Shown piece by piece: positions 13,613 to 21,692 of a stretch of DNA of 21,724 nt. The notes under the pieces were generated by a model. The model did no database searches. It saw only the letters and a list, made by a program, of their open reading frames with translations, and had not been told where the DNA came from. Within the stretch, counting starts at the first letter, position 1. Every line of letters begins with the position of its first letter. The position numbers were made by a program, and so were the translations under genes. Origin of the DNA: Chara braunii (lineage: Eukaryota > Streptophyta > Charophyceae > Charales > Characeae). Where the stretch lies: the NCBI GenBank assembly GCA_003427395.1, contig BFEA01000185.1:2125350-2147073 (forward strand), in the 5' to 3' direction.

Positions 13613-13754
13613 ATGAGTGACAAGGCATTTTACAATCTTTTTATTGGAATGAAATGAGAATAAAAACAAAAAAAAAACAAAGAAAACTTTATACATGAAA
13701 TAAAAAAAGGAAAAAAAAAACGAAAAAAGGAAGGCCAACACTGCATTGTTCCCC

Positions 13755-13822
<68 letters not shown>

Positions 13823-13964
13823 TGCAAATAGAGAATGCATCTTCCCTCCTTGTCGAGGAAGATTCGTACTTATTTTGCACCTTTGTCAGAGGGCCCGCGC
13901 CTTAGAAAAGGGAGAGAGAGAGAGAGAGGCGGAGCGTTCGACGCGGCCAGCCGTGCAATGCGCC

Positions 13965-14026
<62 letters not shown>

Positions 14027-14061
14027 GCCTTCACGGGTGGGCAGTCCAAAGAAGAAAAAAA

Positions 14062-14110
14062 AAACACGAATGAATCATGTCGCCTTGTGGCAGAAGATTC
14101 ATTCCCATTT
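14062..14110. repeat. Nested hairpin in spacer, GAATGAATC/GATTCATTC
   Basis: GAATGAATC and GATTCATTC form a 9-bp stem around an inner GCC-TTGT-GGC mini-stem. The same nested structure is conserved in the next spacer (about 14307-14343). Confidence 0.75.
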
Positions 14111-14137
14111 TTCACAGTGGTTGCGCTAGCAAACGCG

Positions 14138-14140
<3 letters not shown>

Positions 14141-14186
<46 letters not shown>

Positions 14187-14222
14187 CACTGCGTTCGACG
14201 CGACCAGCCGCGTCGAACGCGC

Positions 14223-14277
<55 letters not shown>
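14141..14277. repeat. Very long hairpin: (GA)n, 12-bp stem, (CT)n
   Basis: GCGTTCGACGCG (14191-14202) pairs perfectly with CGCGTCGAACGC (14209-14220) around a 6-nt loop. The stem continues outward through a short mismatch into (GA)22 against (CT)26. The sequence could thus extrude a hairpin with roughly 60 bp per arm. Confidence 0.9.
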
Positions 14278-14279
<2 letters not shown>

Positions 14280-14368
14280 ACGGCAGGGCAGTCACTGAGC
14301 GACGTGAATGAATCATCCTGCCTTGTAGCGGAAGATTCATTCCCATTTTTCACAATAGTCGCGCAGCA

Positions 14369-14440
<72 letters not shown>

Positions 14441-14637
14441 AACCCTCCCCGCGCCCTTCAATTTTGTTGTTTCATTTTTTTTTTTCTTTTTTTGTTTTTT
14501 GAAGTGGTATCTTTTTTTATTTTATTTTGGGTTTTTTAAATTTCTAAAGAAAAAGAGCTCCTACCGGTCCTTCAACTTCCCGACCCCCGAAAGTCGCGGC
14601 GCGTGAACGTCCGCAAGTTTTTTTTTTAGCTGGGCAA

Positions 14638-14653
14638 GGTACTGGTGGTTTAA
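14638..14653. repeat. 16-bp terminal inverted repeat, right
   Basis: GGTACTGGTGGTTTAA is the exact complement of 13516-13531. A further TACTGGTGGTTTAA starts at 14736, inside the 95-bp duplicate. Confidence 0.75.
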
Positions 14654-14830
14654 GCTATGGAAAACAAATCGCACGTGCCAACCATTCAAACTATTATCGA
14701 CCATCAACAAACTTTAAGTGTTGAATGATATCATNTACTGGTGGTTTAAGCTATGGAAAACAAATCGCACGTGCCAACCATTCAAACTATTATCGACCAT
14801 CAACAAACTTTAAGTGTTGAATGATATCAT
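14640..14830. repeat. Identical 95-bp direct repeat around a single N (likely assembly overlap)
   Basis: 14640-14734 and 14736-14830 are identical over 95 bp and are separated only by an N at 14735. Two contig ends that share an overlap but were joined without merging would give this picture. The true genome probably has one copy. Confidence 0.9.
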
Positions 14831-14853
14831 AAGCCGCGTATCTAGAATGTTCA

Positions 14854-15352
14854 CTANTGCTCAACCATCGACAAAATGTCGAATGCGATTCTATGNCTTA
14901 TANGTGGGATATTCTCTTGTGACAATCTGAATGGAGGAAAGTGACCTCTCGCTAGCAAAGATGCAAAACCTAACATAAAAACACCACAACCACAACCAGC
15001 CTGTTGGACGGGCACCTCATCAAGCGATATCTCGAAAGATGTCGTAAGGTCATCCACGTGATATATTTCGTGAAAATTTATACGTCGGAACTCCATTACA
15101 AAGAATGTGGCTAATAGTTCGAGCGGTGTGAGGCGATCAACGCGACGAAGAGAAATTATGAGGCGGAATTCACAATTCCAATCGCCCATTCTAACAAATG
15201 TCAAAACCAAATGGTTTCCAAAGTTAAAAGGGGTGAGTACCAAGTTGAAATAGAAAAGAGTAATTTTCCTAACCCACTTCATTCCCTCACAGTAAGCAAT
15301 TTTTCTAGACACGAGGGATGTCAATCTCACTGATTCTGACATTGAAAAAATA
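14854..15352 (-). CDS. Ulp1/SENP-like cysteine protease (C48), C-terminal exon
   Basis: The minus-strand frame gives the main part of a Ulp1-type SUMO/ubiquitin-like protease domain. In order it has KWVRKITLFYFNLVLTPFNF leading to NHLVL (the catalytic His; the family usually has HW), then VQQAGCGCGVFMLGFASLLA (the oxyanion Gln and nucleophile Cys of the family Q...DCGVF motif), and the C-terminal RLSQENIP.I.HRIAFDILS typical of the fold. His to Cys spacing is 75 residues, as in SENP proteases. The catalytic Asp expected about 17 residues after His is not evident (IIS stands where YDS is usual), and the Asp before the Cys is Gly. The frame ends MVEH then TAG; N's at 14857, 14896 and 14903 blur three codons, which the copy at 10542 resolves. 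The acceptor (tatag or tcag) near 15353 or 15336 is inferred. Family members include host SUMO proteases and proteins of Mutator-like transposons. Confidence 0.85.
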
Positions 15353-15463
15353 CTATAAAATATATATATATGAAATGTTATTGAGACTCTCATCTCTCAT
15401 CTCTTCTCTGAACATCAAACTCTGTTTCGCAAGGTCATTGTCGATTTGATGTCTCGCAGGTAC

Positions 15464-15668
15464 GAACTCACGGTTTCGTCATTCAACCATCCTCTATCTT
15501 CGATGATAACCATGAAGTCTTTTTTTTTCACCTTTCGGTCACCCTTATAAAGAACAATGTCGTATTCCTCGTTGTCTTCAACGCTGCGCACAATCCTTTC
15601 AACACATTGCATTTCTACTTCTGTGAGGCTTACCGCCACTAGAGAAATCTTAAACGGCGGGTCAGGCA
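15464..15668 (-). CDS. Ulp1/SENP-like protease, upstream exon with GWLNDE motif
   Basis: The minus-strand frame reads VPDPPFKISLVAVSLTEVEM... and ends in EDRGWLNDETVSSYLRDIKS. GWLNDE(V/T)...YL is the conserved opening motif of the Ulp1/SENP catalytic domain (WLND[E/T]VINFYL), so this exon precedes the one at 14854-15352. A good acceptor (pyrimidine-rich stretch then tatgcag) ends at 15669. The donor is uncertain: a GT at 15463-15462 keeps phase with the acceptor at 15353 and gives a 111-bp intron, but it would drop YLRDI. Using a later GT keeps YLRDI but leaves the phase unresolved. A frameshift or decayed splice site is therefore possible. Upstream exons are not firmly identified. Confidence 0.8.
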
Positions 15669-15764
15669 CTGCATACAAATGCACACGTAAACAACAACGG
15701 TATGCTTAAGACCGATATACAAGTGGTGCCTTTCTAAAAATTGAGATAAAAACTGGACACGAGT

Positions 15765-16037
15765 TCATGATGGTGCTTGCTTGCGTACTTTATTGTCGTT
15801 GTTACTTTTCACAATAGGCGAAGTGCAATCTTCCCGATGTAATTTTTTTCCTTGATTGGTGTATGTTCCAACAACTTTAAACATCCTTAGGTCAACAGGA
15901 TTCACAAACTGGATCGCCACGAGTTCGAAGCGTCTTCTAACTGTTTTGGGCAAAAATAACAACGTTAACAAGGCGTGCAAACCACGACGTATAATATTAT
16001 TGTCACTGTTTGCGAGTGCATGTGAGCTCATTTCCAT
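15765..16037 (-). CDS. Unassigned open frame, possible upstream exon
   Basis: This is a 90-codon minus-strand frame of normal amino-acid composition, including PKTVRRRFELVAIQFVNPVD. It lies about 100 bp upstream of the WLND exon in the same orientation. No family is recognised. It could be an N-terminal exon of the protease gene or non-coding; a 78-codon + frame overlaps it and is equally open. Confidence 0.25.
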   Translation of the reverse strand: MEMSSHALANSDNNIIRRGLHALLTLLFLPKTVRRRFELVAIQFVNPVDLRMFKVVGTYTNQGKKLHREDCTSPIVKSNNDNKVRKQAPS

Positions 16038-16039
16038 AG

Positions 16040-16470
16040 TCCTTTACGTAGGCTTGCACGTTTACCAACGTAGAGACCACGATAATGACTGACAGTGATA
16101 AGTAATATGAGTGACGTTCAATTTCATACTATTAAAATTCGCTTAAACAACATGAATTCGAATAAACATTAATAGCAGTGAAATATTATGAGTCAATCTT
16201 CTACTTCCCATTACCATTAAAGACATCCTACAAACACACGCTATATAAAGGCAAATAAACATGGAATGGGTTCATCGAAGCTTGGCAAGAAAGAAGAAGA
16301 ATAAATCACGTTTTACACATAATAAAACGTATATGTTCCCTACGCGAGGTAAGTGCTCACCTCGACCAGAAACTGTTAGTTTCCCTTCAATATGGTCTCG
16401 TATCACACGTCTCAACTAGCTTGATGTGACAGGGGATTCTTTGATTGTTATTACGACTTGAACAGGTGGG
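16040..16470. other. AT-rich, no gene seen
   Basis: There is no long frame and no repeat here. It may be an intron or spacer of the neighbouring minus-strand fragments. Confidence 0.5.
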
Positions 16471-16475
16471 CTTAA

Positions 16476-16754
16476 CTATTGTACAATAATTAGAAGTATG
16501 CTTTCTTTATCTTCTTCCACAAACGTATGTTGCTCTGACTTAGTTAGTACAATAAGTCTTTTATCCTCTTCGATGTCAGATACTTGTTTTTTTTTTTTCC
16601 CCACGAGCCCCTCAAGAGTGTCGCAGTTGCGCTTACAATAGACGCATCCTGACTGCCCTCCCCGTGCCTTCTCCAATAACATCGGACTTCGAAATTCGGT
16701 AGAATTCTTCGAGTCGCCTCTCAGCGTCTCTTCATCCAATGAAGTGTTAGACTC
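16476..16754 (-). CDS. Unassigned acidic open frame with CxxC, possible exon
   Basis: The minus-strand frame contains SGCVYCKRNCDTLEGLVGKK followed by KKQVSDIEEDKRLIVL and EEDKESIL. It has normal complexity apart from one Lys run, and a CVYCKRNC cluster that could bind metal. The frame is open upstream of the ATG for a few codons (VESNTSLDEE). It is in the same orientation as the Ulp1-like exons about 800 bp away. No family is recognised. Confidence 0.3.
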   Translation of the reverse strand, partial: ESNTSLDEETLRGDSKNSTEFRSPMLLEKARGGQSGCVYCKRNCDTLEGLVGKKKKQVSDIEEDKRLIVLTKSEQHTFVEEDKESILLIIVQ

Positions 16755-16759
16755 AACCT

Positions 16760-17105
16760 ACGTTTCCAGCTCCCCCACAAAGATGGTTTCCTATATTGAT
16801 GTCCTAAGCAGCGCCTCAGGCTGACTTTCCAACCTATACGACATAATATTCATTGACTCCCACATGTGGCTATGCGGGCTGTCAATACTGACCCTCTTGC
16901 CAATCCGAAGACACTTGCGCCACTAATATCATGTCATACAATATCTATCATAGTGGCATTTGTGAGTGTTATGGCGACATTAAGTCCATCTTCACATCCC
17001 GCAACTTGTCCTTCTACAGTCAGCTAAGGGACAGTTGCATCTGCTACAATGTACTGATATCGGTATGTCCTCCTACATGATTACCACTTCCTTCGTGTTG
17101 ACGAT
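16760..17105. other. No gene seen
   Basis: This is mixed AT-rich sequence with frequent stops in all frames. Nothing is assigned. Confidence 0.5.
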
Positions 17106-17109
17106 GTGG

Positions 17110-17304
17110 TTATCCTTCTCTATTAATGTTTATTGGATGACTAGAACTAGGCACTTGTGACATCCCTCCATCTCCACCACTTCCTTTCTTATCATATCCT
17201 CGCTCACCACCTCTTGGGGGTTTAGATCCCCCTCCACTTGAGCCACTGCTGGGGGTACTTTTCCACCTCCGACCTTGTCGTCCTCTTCGATACACTAGCT
17301 TCAT
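17110..17304 (-). CDS. Unassigned Gly/Ser-rich open frame, possible exon
   Basis: The minus-strand frame opens MKLVYRRGRQGRRWKSTPSS and continues with GSSGGGSKPPRGGERGYDKK and GSGGDGG, a disordered, basic-then-glycine-rich composition. The ATG is preceded by 'catacag', which could also be a splice acceptor. It directly follows the coiled-coil-like frame at 17301-17477 in the same orientation. It could be a linker exon of a multi-exon gene. Confidence 0.3.
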   Translation of the reverse strand: MKLVYRRGRQGRRWKSTPSSGSSGGGSKPPRGGERGYDKKGSGGDGGMSQVPSSSHPININREG

Positions 17305-17477
17305 CTGTATGTTGGACTAGTTTCTCTATTATAGAACTCTTCTAAGTACTCGAGCTGCCGCAACGCTTTGAGTTCCGCAAAAATCTCATTCTTCTTTGTT
17401 TTCAACTTTTTACTCTTAATGGAGAAATAACAGGATTTAGTTGAGCAAGCCCTACCTCGATTTGGTCCTCTGCATGT
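17301..17477 (-). CDS. Short coiled-coil-like open frame, possible exon
   Basis: One minus-strand frame with no ATG is open for about 58 codons and includes KKNEIFAELKALRQLEYLEE followed by FYNRETSPTYR and TGA. The spacing of Leu and charged residues suggests an amphipathic or coiled-coil helix. A good acceptor-like 'ctgttatttctccattaag' lies inside the frame near 17412-17430, so the real exon may be shorter. No family is recognised. Confidence 0.3.
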   Translation of the reverse strand, partial: TCRGPNRGRACSTKSCYFSIKSKKLKTKKNEIFAELKALRQLEYLEEFYNRETSPTYR

Positions 17478-17479
17478 TT

Positions 17480-18110
17480 ATAAAATTTTGACTACGACAT
17501 ACATTTATGAGAATGAAATTGTCATACGCCCATTTTATTTTATGACCATCACCCCCTTTCCTTTCGTCAATGCAGGTTGAAAATATTGTGAACATCACAC
17601 AATGTCGTGACCCACGTATCGTCATCCATCGTCGTATGGTCATTTCGACAAACGATAGAACCCGACAATTTGCCTCTTGCTCGTCCACTCAAACTGCTCT
17701 CTGTCCGTTATGTCACCACCCTTTTCCCACCTTTTCACACTTGAATATCGGTCCGTGCAGTGCCCATAAGCCTTTCACACTCAAGCACCCTAATCAACCA
17801 ATGGGCTGCCTATAAAATGTGCAATAACGATAATAATAATAAAATAATAATAATAAAAATAATAAAATAAAACAATTACAATGTAGTTACCATCAGCAGT
17901 CTGCTTGGAGGCGTCGAGATAAGCAGTGAGTTTCCACCGCAGACTATCAAAGGAAGTATTTGTTTTGAAATAACAGTTGCTTACACTCTACTTCATTGTT
18001 GCTTGCATTTTCCCTCTGCACATCCCTATGCCTCACTATGAGTCAATAATTGATGAATGGGTACAACACATGACCCATGTAACCCTGCCAATATGTAGGC
18101 ATACGTATCC
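17480..18110. other. AT-rich, no supported gene; (ATA)n patch
   Basis: Two overlapping frames on opposite strands (78 codons - and 81 codons +) cover 17452-17815 and neither has a recognisable domain. An (AATAATAAT)n-like patch lies at 17826-17870. Confidence 0.45.
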
Positions 18111-18119
18111 TGCTGCAAG

Positions 18120-18560
18120 TTGATAAACACTCAATTTCTCATGAGGGACATACTAATGAATCTTCAGCTAGAACATGGAGAGATATACCGCCAAATTTGT
18201 TGTTTCTCGTGGGCAGCTACCTGTTTACCAAACGAGGAAATGAGGATGATTGTTAAGCTAGAACACGAAAAGATGAAGCCCCACTTTCTATATCTTCGGC
18301 GCAATGTAAAACTGCTCAATCCTTTCACCATCGAGGGAATAATAATAAACCTTCAACAAAAACATAGGAAGGTACTATGCCATACTCGGTCTGCAATGCG
18401 CCATGACTTGTTGGACAATTTTCCAGATGGGGGACAAATAATAAATCTCATGGAAAGATACACGGCCAAGTTGGCAACATCCATGCCCGACGATTCAGAC
18501 AACTATTTATGTCGTAAGGGAAAATAAATGAATCTTTGGCTAGAACATGGGAAAATATAT
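18120..18560 (+). CDS. Open frame built of about 32-residue diverged repeats
   Basis: A 135-codon + frame ends in TAA at 18525-18527. It contains four diverged units that open NLQLEHGEIY, VKLEHEKMKP, NLQQKHRKVL and NLMERYTAKL. A fifth unit (NLWLEHGKIYCH) starts right after the stop, in the same frame direction. The unit spacing in DNA is about 90, 99, 96 and 87 bp. This is an old tandem duplication whose reading frame has stayed open, although the stop before the last unit suggests decay or coincidence. The product is unknown; there is no signal peptide or known motif. Confidence 0.4.
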
Positions 18561-19179
18561 TGCCATTTTCGTATGTCCTGCTCCTTGCTCCTGCGACTGT
18601 GTTCTAGTATTAGTCAGTCATCAATGAGTTTGGTTGTGCCCCCTTTTTCCTTGATAGGCGCGAGGTTGATCTCTTTTAGTGTGTAATATTCAACTGAGAC
18701 CATGCTCTGTATGCAACACCTGGCGGACGACCAAGAGAGCGAGGAAGTAAAAACCCTAGCTCTTATAACTGCCAGGTGGTTGTTCATCGGGTCGTCAAGT
18801 GACACGTGCGCGTCTGGACTCACATTTTCTGTGAGCATCGGAAAACTGAGAGACAAAGTTAAAATCCTTGCCCCCTCGTAATTGCCAAGTGACAGTTTTC
18901 GGGCCCCTGTGGCGACGGCTGTTCGACGATACTACCGATGGTGCTGACTCCAAGTGCGATACTCTCGCTGGCGGAGGTGGTTTCCAGACCCGTACCAAAA
19001 ATATAGGCTCGACGTGCGTCAGGCACCCTTTGGTCTAAATCCAAGCCTGGTCAAAGTGCATACCTCCACCATTTTGGTTGCGGCCATATTGTTGACTTTC
19101 TTTTCTTACTTATCCCTACACTTATAGAAATCATTATTCGGTACGTGAGATTTGGCCGATTCGGGTTGCACGCGGTCTG
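18561..19179. other. No gene seen
   Basis: This is unique-looking sequence. Several minus-strand frames of 60-80 codons overlap one another and show no domain. Nothing is assigned. Confidence 0.5.
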
Positions 19180-19330
19180 CCGGTCGACGGTCTGGATTTC
19201 CACGGGATCTTAAGACTTTAAGACTTTAAGATCGCGTGGTGATCCAGACCGTTCGCTTTGCCGAACGGCCAAGAACGTCTCGCAATCTTAAAGTCTTAAG
19301 ATCGCGCAGAAATCTGAACTGTCGAGCCGG
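19180..19330. mobile_element. Nested foldback/MITE-like element, 151 bp
   Basis: The outer arms (19180-19200, CCGGTCGACGGTCTGGATTTC-like, and 19309-19330) pair imperfectly. Inside, CGGTCTGGAT (19188-19197) pairs exactly with 19242-19251 and the pairing continues through CCACGNGATCTTAA. A second near-palindrome, CGCAATCTTAAAG...TTAAGATCGCG, lies at 19281-19306. No coding content and no certain target duplication were seen. Confidence 0.65.
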
Positions 19331-19469
19331 TAGGACCACGGGCGGCCCGGATTGGCGTGCTCATTGGAAACAGGGCCCGTTGCAGGCCGACGCTATGGCC
19401 CTATTCGTGTAGAAGTTGAGGGTTGTTTGACTTCACGCAACGACCCGTTGGATTGAGGGCTGACCGTAC

Positions 19470-19620
19470 ACCTGCTTGACAAACCTCTACGTGGCAACAA
19501 ATGGTGACAAACTGCCCTACACGACAAACTTCCCTACACGACAAACTACTGCTCTACGCGACAAACTACTGCCCTTCGCGACAAACTACTGCCCTACTCT
19601 ACAAACTGCTCTATGCTCTG
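19470..19620. repeat. Short 'CGACAAACTACTGCCCT' tandem repeat
   Basis: Units of about 16-18 bp with the pattern ACGACAAACTNCYGCYCTAC recur six or seven times between about 19500 and 19615. A 'TGACAAACTNCC' variant begins the run. Confidence 0.75.
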
Positions 19621-19647
19621 CTCACCTACTCTCTGTTGAAGACGCCT

Positions 19648-19657
19648 TCTCTCTCTG

Positions 19658-19742
<85 letters not shown>

Positions 19743-19743
19743 N

Positions 19744-19819
<76 letters not shown>
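19648..19819. repeat. (CT)n microsatellite, about 170 bp
   Basis: This is a nearly pure CT run with a few TT interruptions at its edges and one N at 19743. The length is at the limit of short-read assembly and may be wrong. Confidence 0.97.
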
Positions 19820-19820
<1 letters not shown>

Positions 19821-19945
19821 GCGTTTGTGGCAGATGTGTTGCAAAGCTCTATGTGAAGGCCCCTCCGAGCTGACGTCGACTAGACGCTGCTACGAGATGG
19901 GCGACTCAGGTTAGTCACTTTTGTCCCTATCCCCTGTGCCAGGTT

Positions 19946-19990
19946 GTGTGTGTGTGTGTGTGTGTGTTTGAGAGAGAGAGAGAGCGAGAG
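19946..19990. repeat. (GT)n then (GA)n microsatellite
   Basis: About eleven GT units are followed by about nine GA units with one interruption (GAGCGAGAG). Confidence 0.95.
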
Positions 19991-19994
19991 GGGC

Positions 19995-21692
19995 CACCTC
20001 CACTTGGCCTCGCCATCCACCTGCCTTCGTTTGCCCTCTGCCCAACTCCGCTTGCCCTCTGCCCAACTCCGCTCGCCCTCCACCCGCCTCTGCTCGACGC
20101 TCGTCATCCGCTAACCTCCGCTCACCTCCTTGGTTCGCCTCCACTCACCCTTGCTCACCTCCTCCTATCACCTCAACTCGCCCTCCACCCGCTCAACTCC
20201 TTTTTCCATCTCCATTTGGCCTCCGCCTGCTCAACTCCTCTGCCTCCGCTCACCTCCCCTCGACTCCGCTGACCTTCGCCCATCTTCGCTTGGCCTCCCC
20301 CCCTTTAACTCCTCCGCCTCCGCTCACCTCCCCTCGCCTCCACCGACCTCCGCTCACATCCGCCCACCTCCGCCCACCTCCACCCACCTCAACTCCTTCG
20401 CCCATCTCCGCTTGGCCTCCGTCCACCTCCCTCTTCGCTCACCTCCCCTCGTCTCTGCCGACCTCCGCCCACCTCCGCCCACCTCTGCTCGTTCTCCACT
20501 CACCTACACCTCCACTCGCCCTCCACCCGATGAACTCCTCTGCCGATTTTCGGTTGGTCTCCACCCACCTCCCTCTTCGCTCGCCTCCCCTCGCCCCCCT
20601 CGACCTCTGCCCACCTCCGTCCACCTCCGTGGACCTCCGCCCACCTCCCCTCGCCTCCGCAGACCTCTGCCCACCACCGCCCATCTCTGCCCACCTCCGG
20701 TCATTGTCTCCTCCCACCACCTACTCACGCCATCTCCGCTTTCTTTACTACCCGCCTACACTCATCTCCTCGGCGCATCTTCGCTTGGCCTCCGCCCACC
20801 TTCGCTCGCTGTCACTCACCTCTGCCTCCGCCCGCTCAACTCCTCAACCCATCTCCGCTTGGCCTCCGTCCACCTCCATCTCCACTCACCTCCCCTCGCC
20901 TCCGCCGACCTCCGCCACCTCCGCCCGCTGTAACCTCCGCCATCTCCTCCCGCCGTCTCTTCCGGTCGTCTCCACTTTCTTTCCTACCCGCCTCCGCTCA
21001 CCTCCTTCGCCCATCTTTGGTTGGCCTCCGCCCACCTCCGCCCACCTCCGCTCGCCGTCGCTCACCTCTACCTCTGCCCGCTCAACTCCTCCGCTCATCT
21101 CTGCTTGGCCTCCGTCCACCTCCCTCTCCGCTCACCGCCCCTCACCTCCGCCGACCTCCGCCCACCTCCGCCCACCTCCCCTCGCCTCCGCTCGCCTCTG
21201 CTCACCTCGGCCTCCGCTCGCCCTCCGCCCACTCAACTCCTCCGCCCATCTCCGCTTAATCTTCGTCCACCTCCCTCTCCGCTCACCTCCCCTCGCCTCC
21301 GCCAACATTCGCCCACCTCCGCCCACCTCCACTCCCCTCCACTCATCTCCGCCCACCTCCGCCCACCTTTGCCCACTGTCTCCTCCCGCCATCTCCTCTC
21401 ATCGCCTCCTCCCGCCGTCTCCGCTTTCTTTCCTGGTCGCCTCCGCTCACCTCCTCCGCCCATCTCCGCTTGGCCTCAACCCACCTCCGCCCACCTCCGA
21501 TTCGCTCACCTCCGCCTCCACTCACCTCGGCCCGCCTCCCCTCTCCTCCACCTCCGCTCACCTCCACCTCCGCTCACCTCCACCTCCGCTCACCTTCGCC
21601 GACCTCCGCCCACCGTCTCCCACCGTCTCCGCTTTCTTTCCTACCCACCTCCGCCACCTTCCTTCCGCTATCCCCGCCATGTCCTGTCCGCC
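19995..21692. repeat. CTCCGCC pyrimidine-rich satellite with higher-order units
   Basis: The basic motif is 9-10 bp, CCACCTCCGC/CTCACCTCCG, giving a strand of mostly C and T. Larger blocks repeat: CTCAACTCCTCCGCCCATCT followed by CCGCTTGGCCTCCGTCCACC starts near 20388, 20837, 21080 and 21232 (diverged at 20188 and 20531). A second block, CTCCGCTTTCTTTCCTACCC, starts near 20735, 20970, 21422 and 21632. The strand has very few stop triplets, so frames of up to 477 codons of Pro/Ser/His/Leu are open in all three + frames and on the minus strand. I do not call them genes. Confidence 0.9.

Larger units (their letters stand above)
13757..14433. repeat. Composite (GA)n/(CT)n array with conserved spacers
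   Basis: (GA)n blocks lie at 13757-13820, 13912-13928, 14141-14185 and 14382-14433, and (CT)n blocks at 13967-14023 and 14226-14277. The spacers repeat: one type is GCGTTCGACGCGRCCAGCCG (near 13933 and 14191), the other CCTTGT.GC.GAAGATTCATTCCCATTTTTCACA (near 14086 and 14325, with a diverged form near 13850). The array is therefore a higher-order tandem repeat of about 240-260 bp. All open frames (Arg-Glu or Ser-Leu runs) follow from the dinucleotides. Confidence 0.93.

Noticed and set aside
13746-14461. Long Arg-Glu and Ser-Leu frames
   Set aside because: They are translations of (GA)n and (CT)n tracts.
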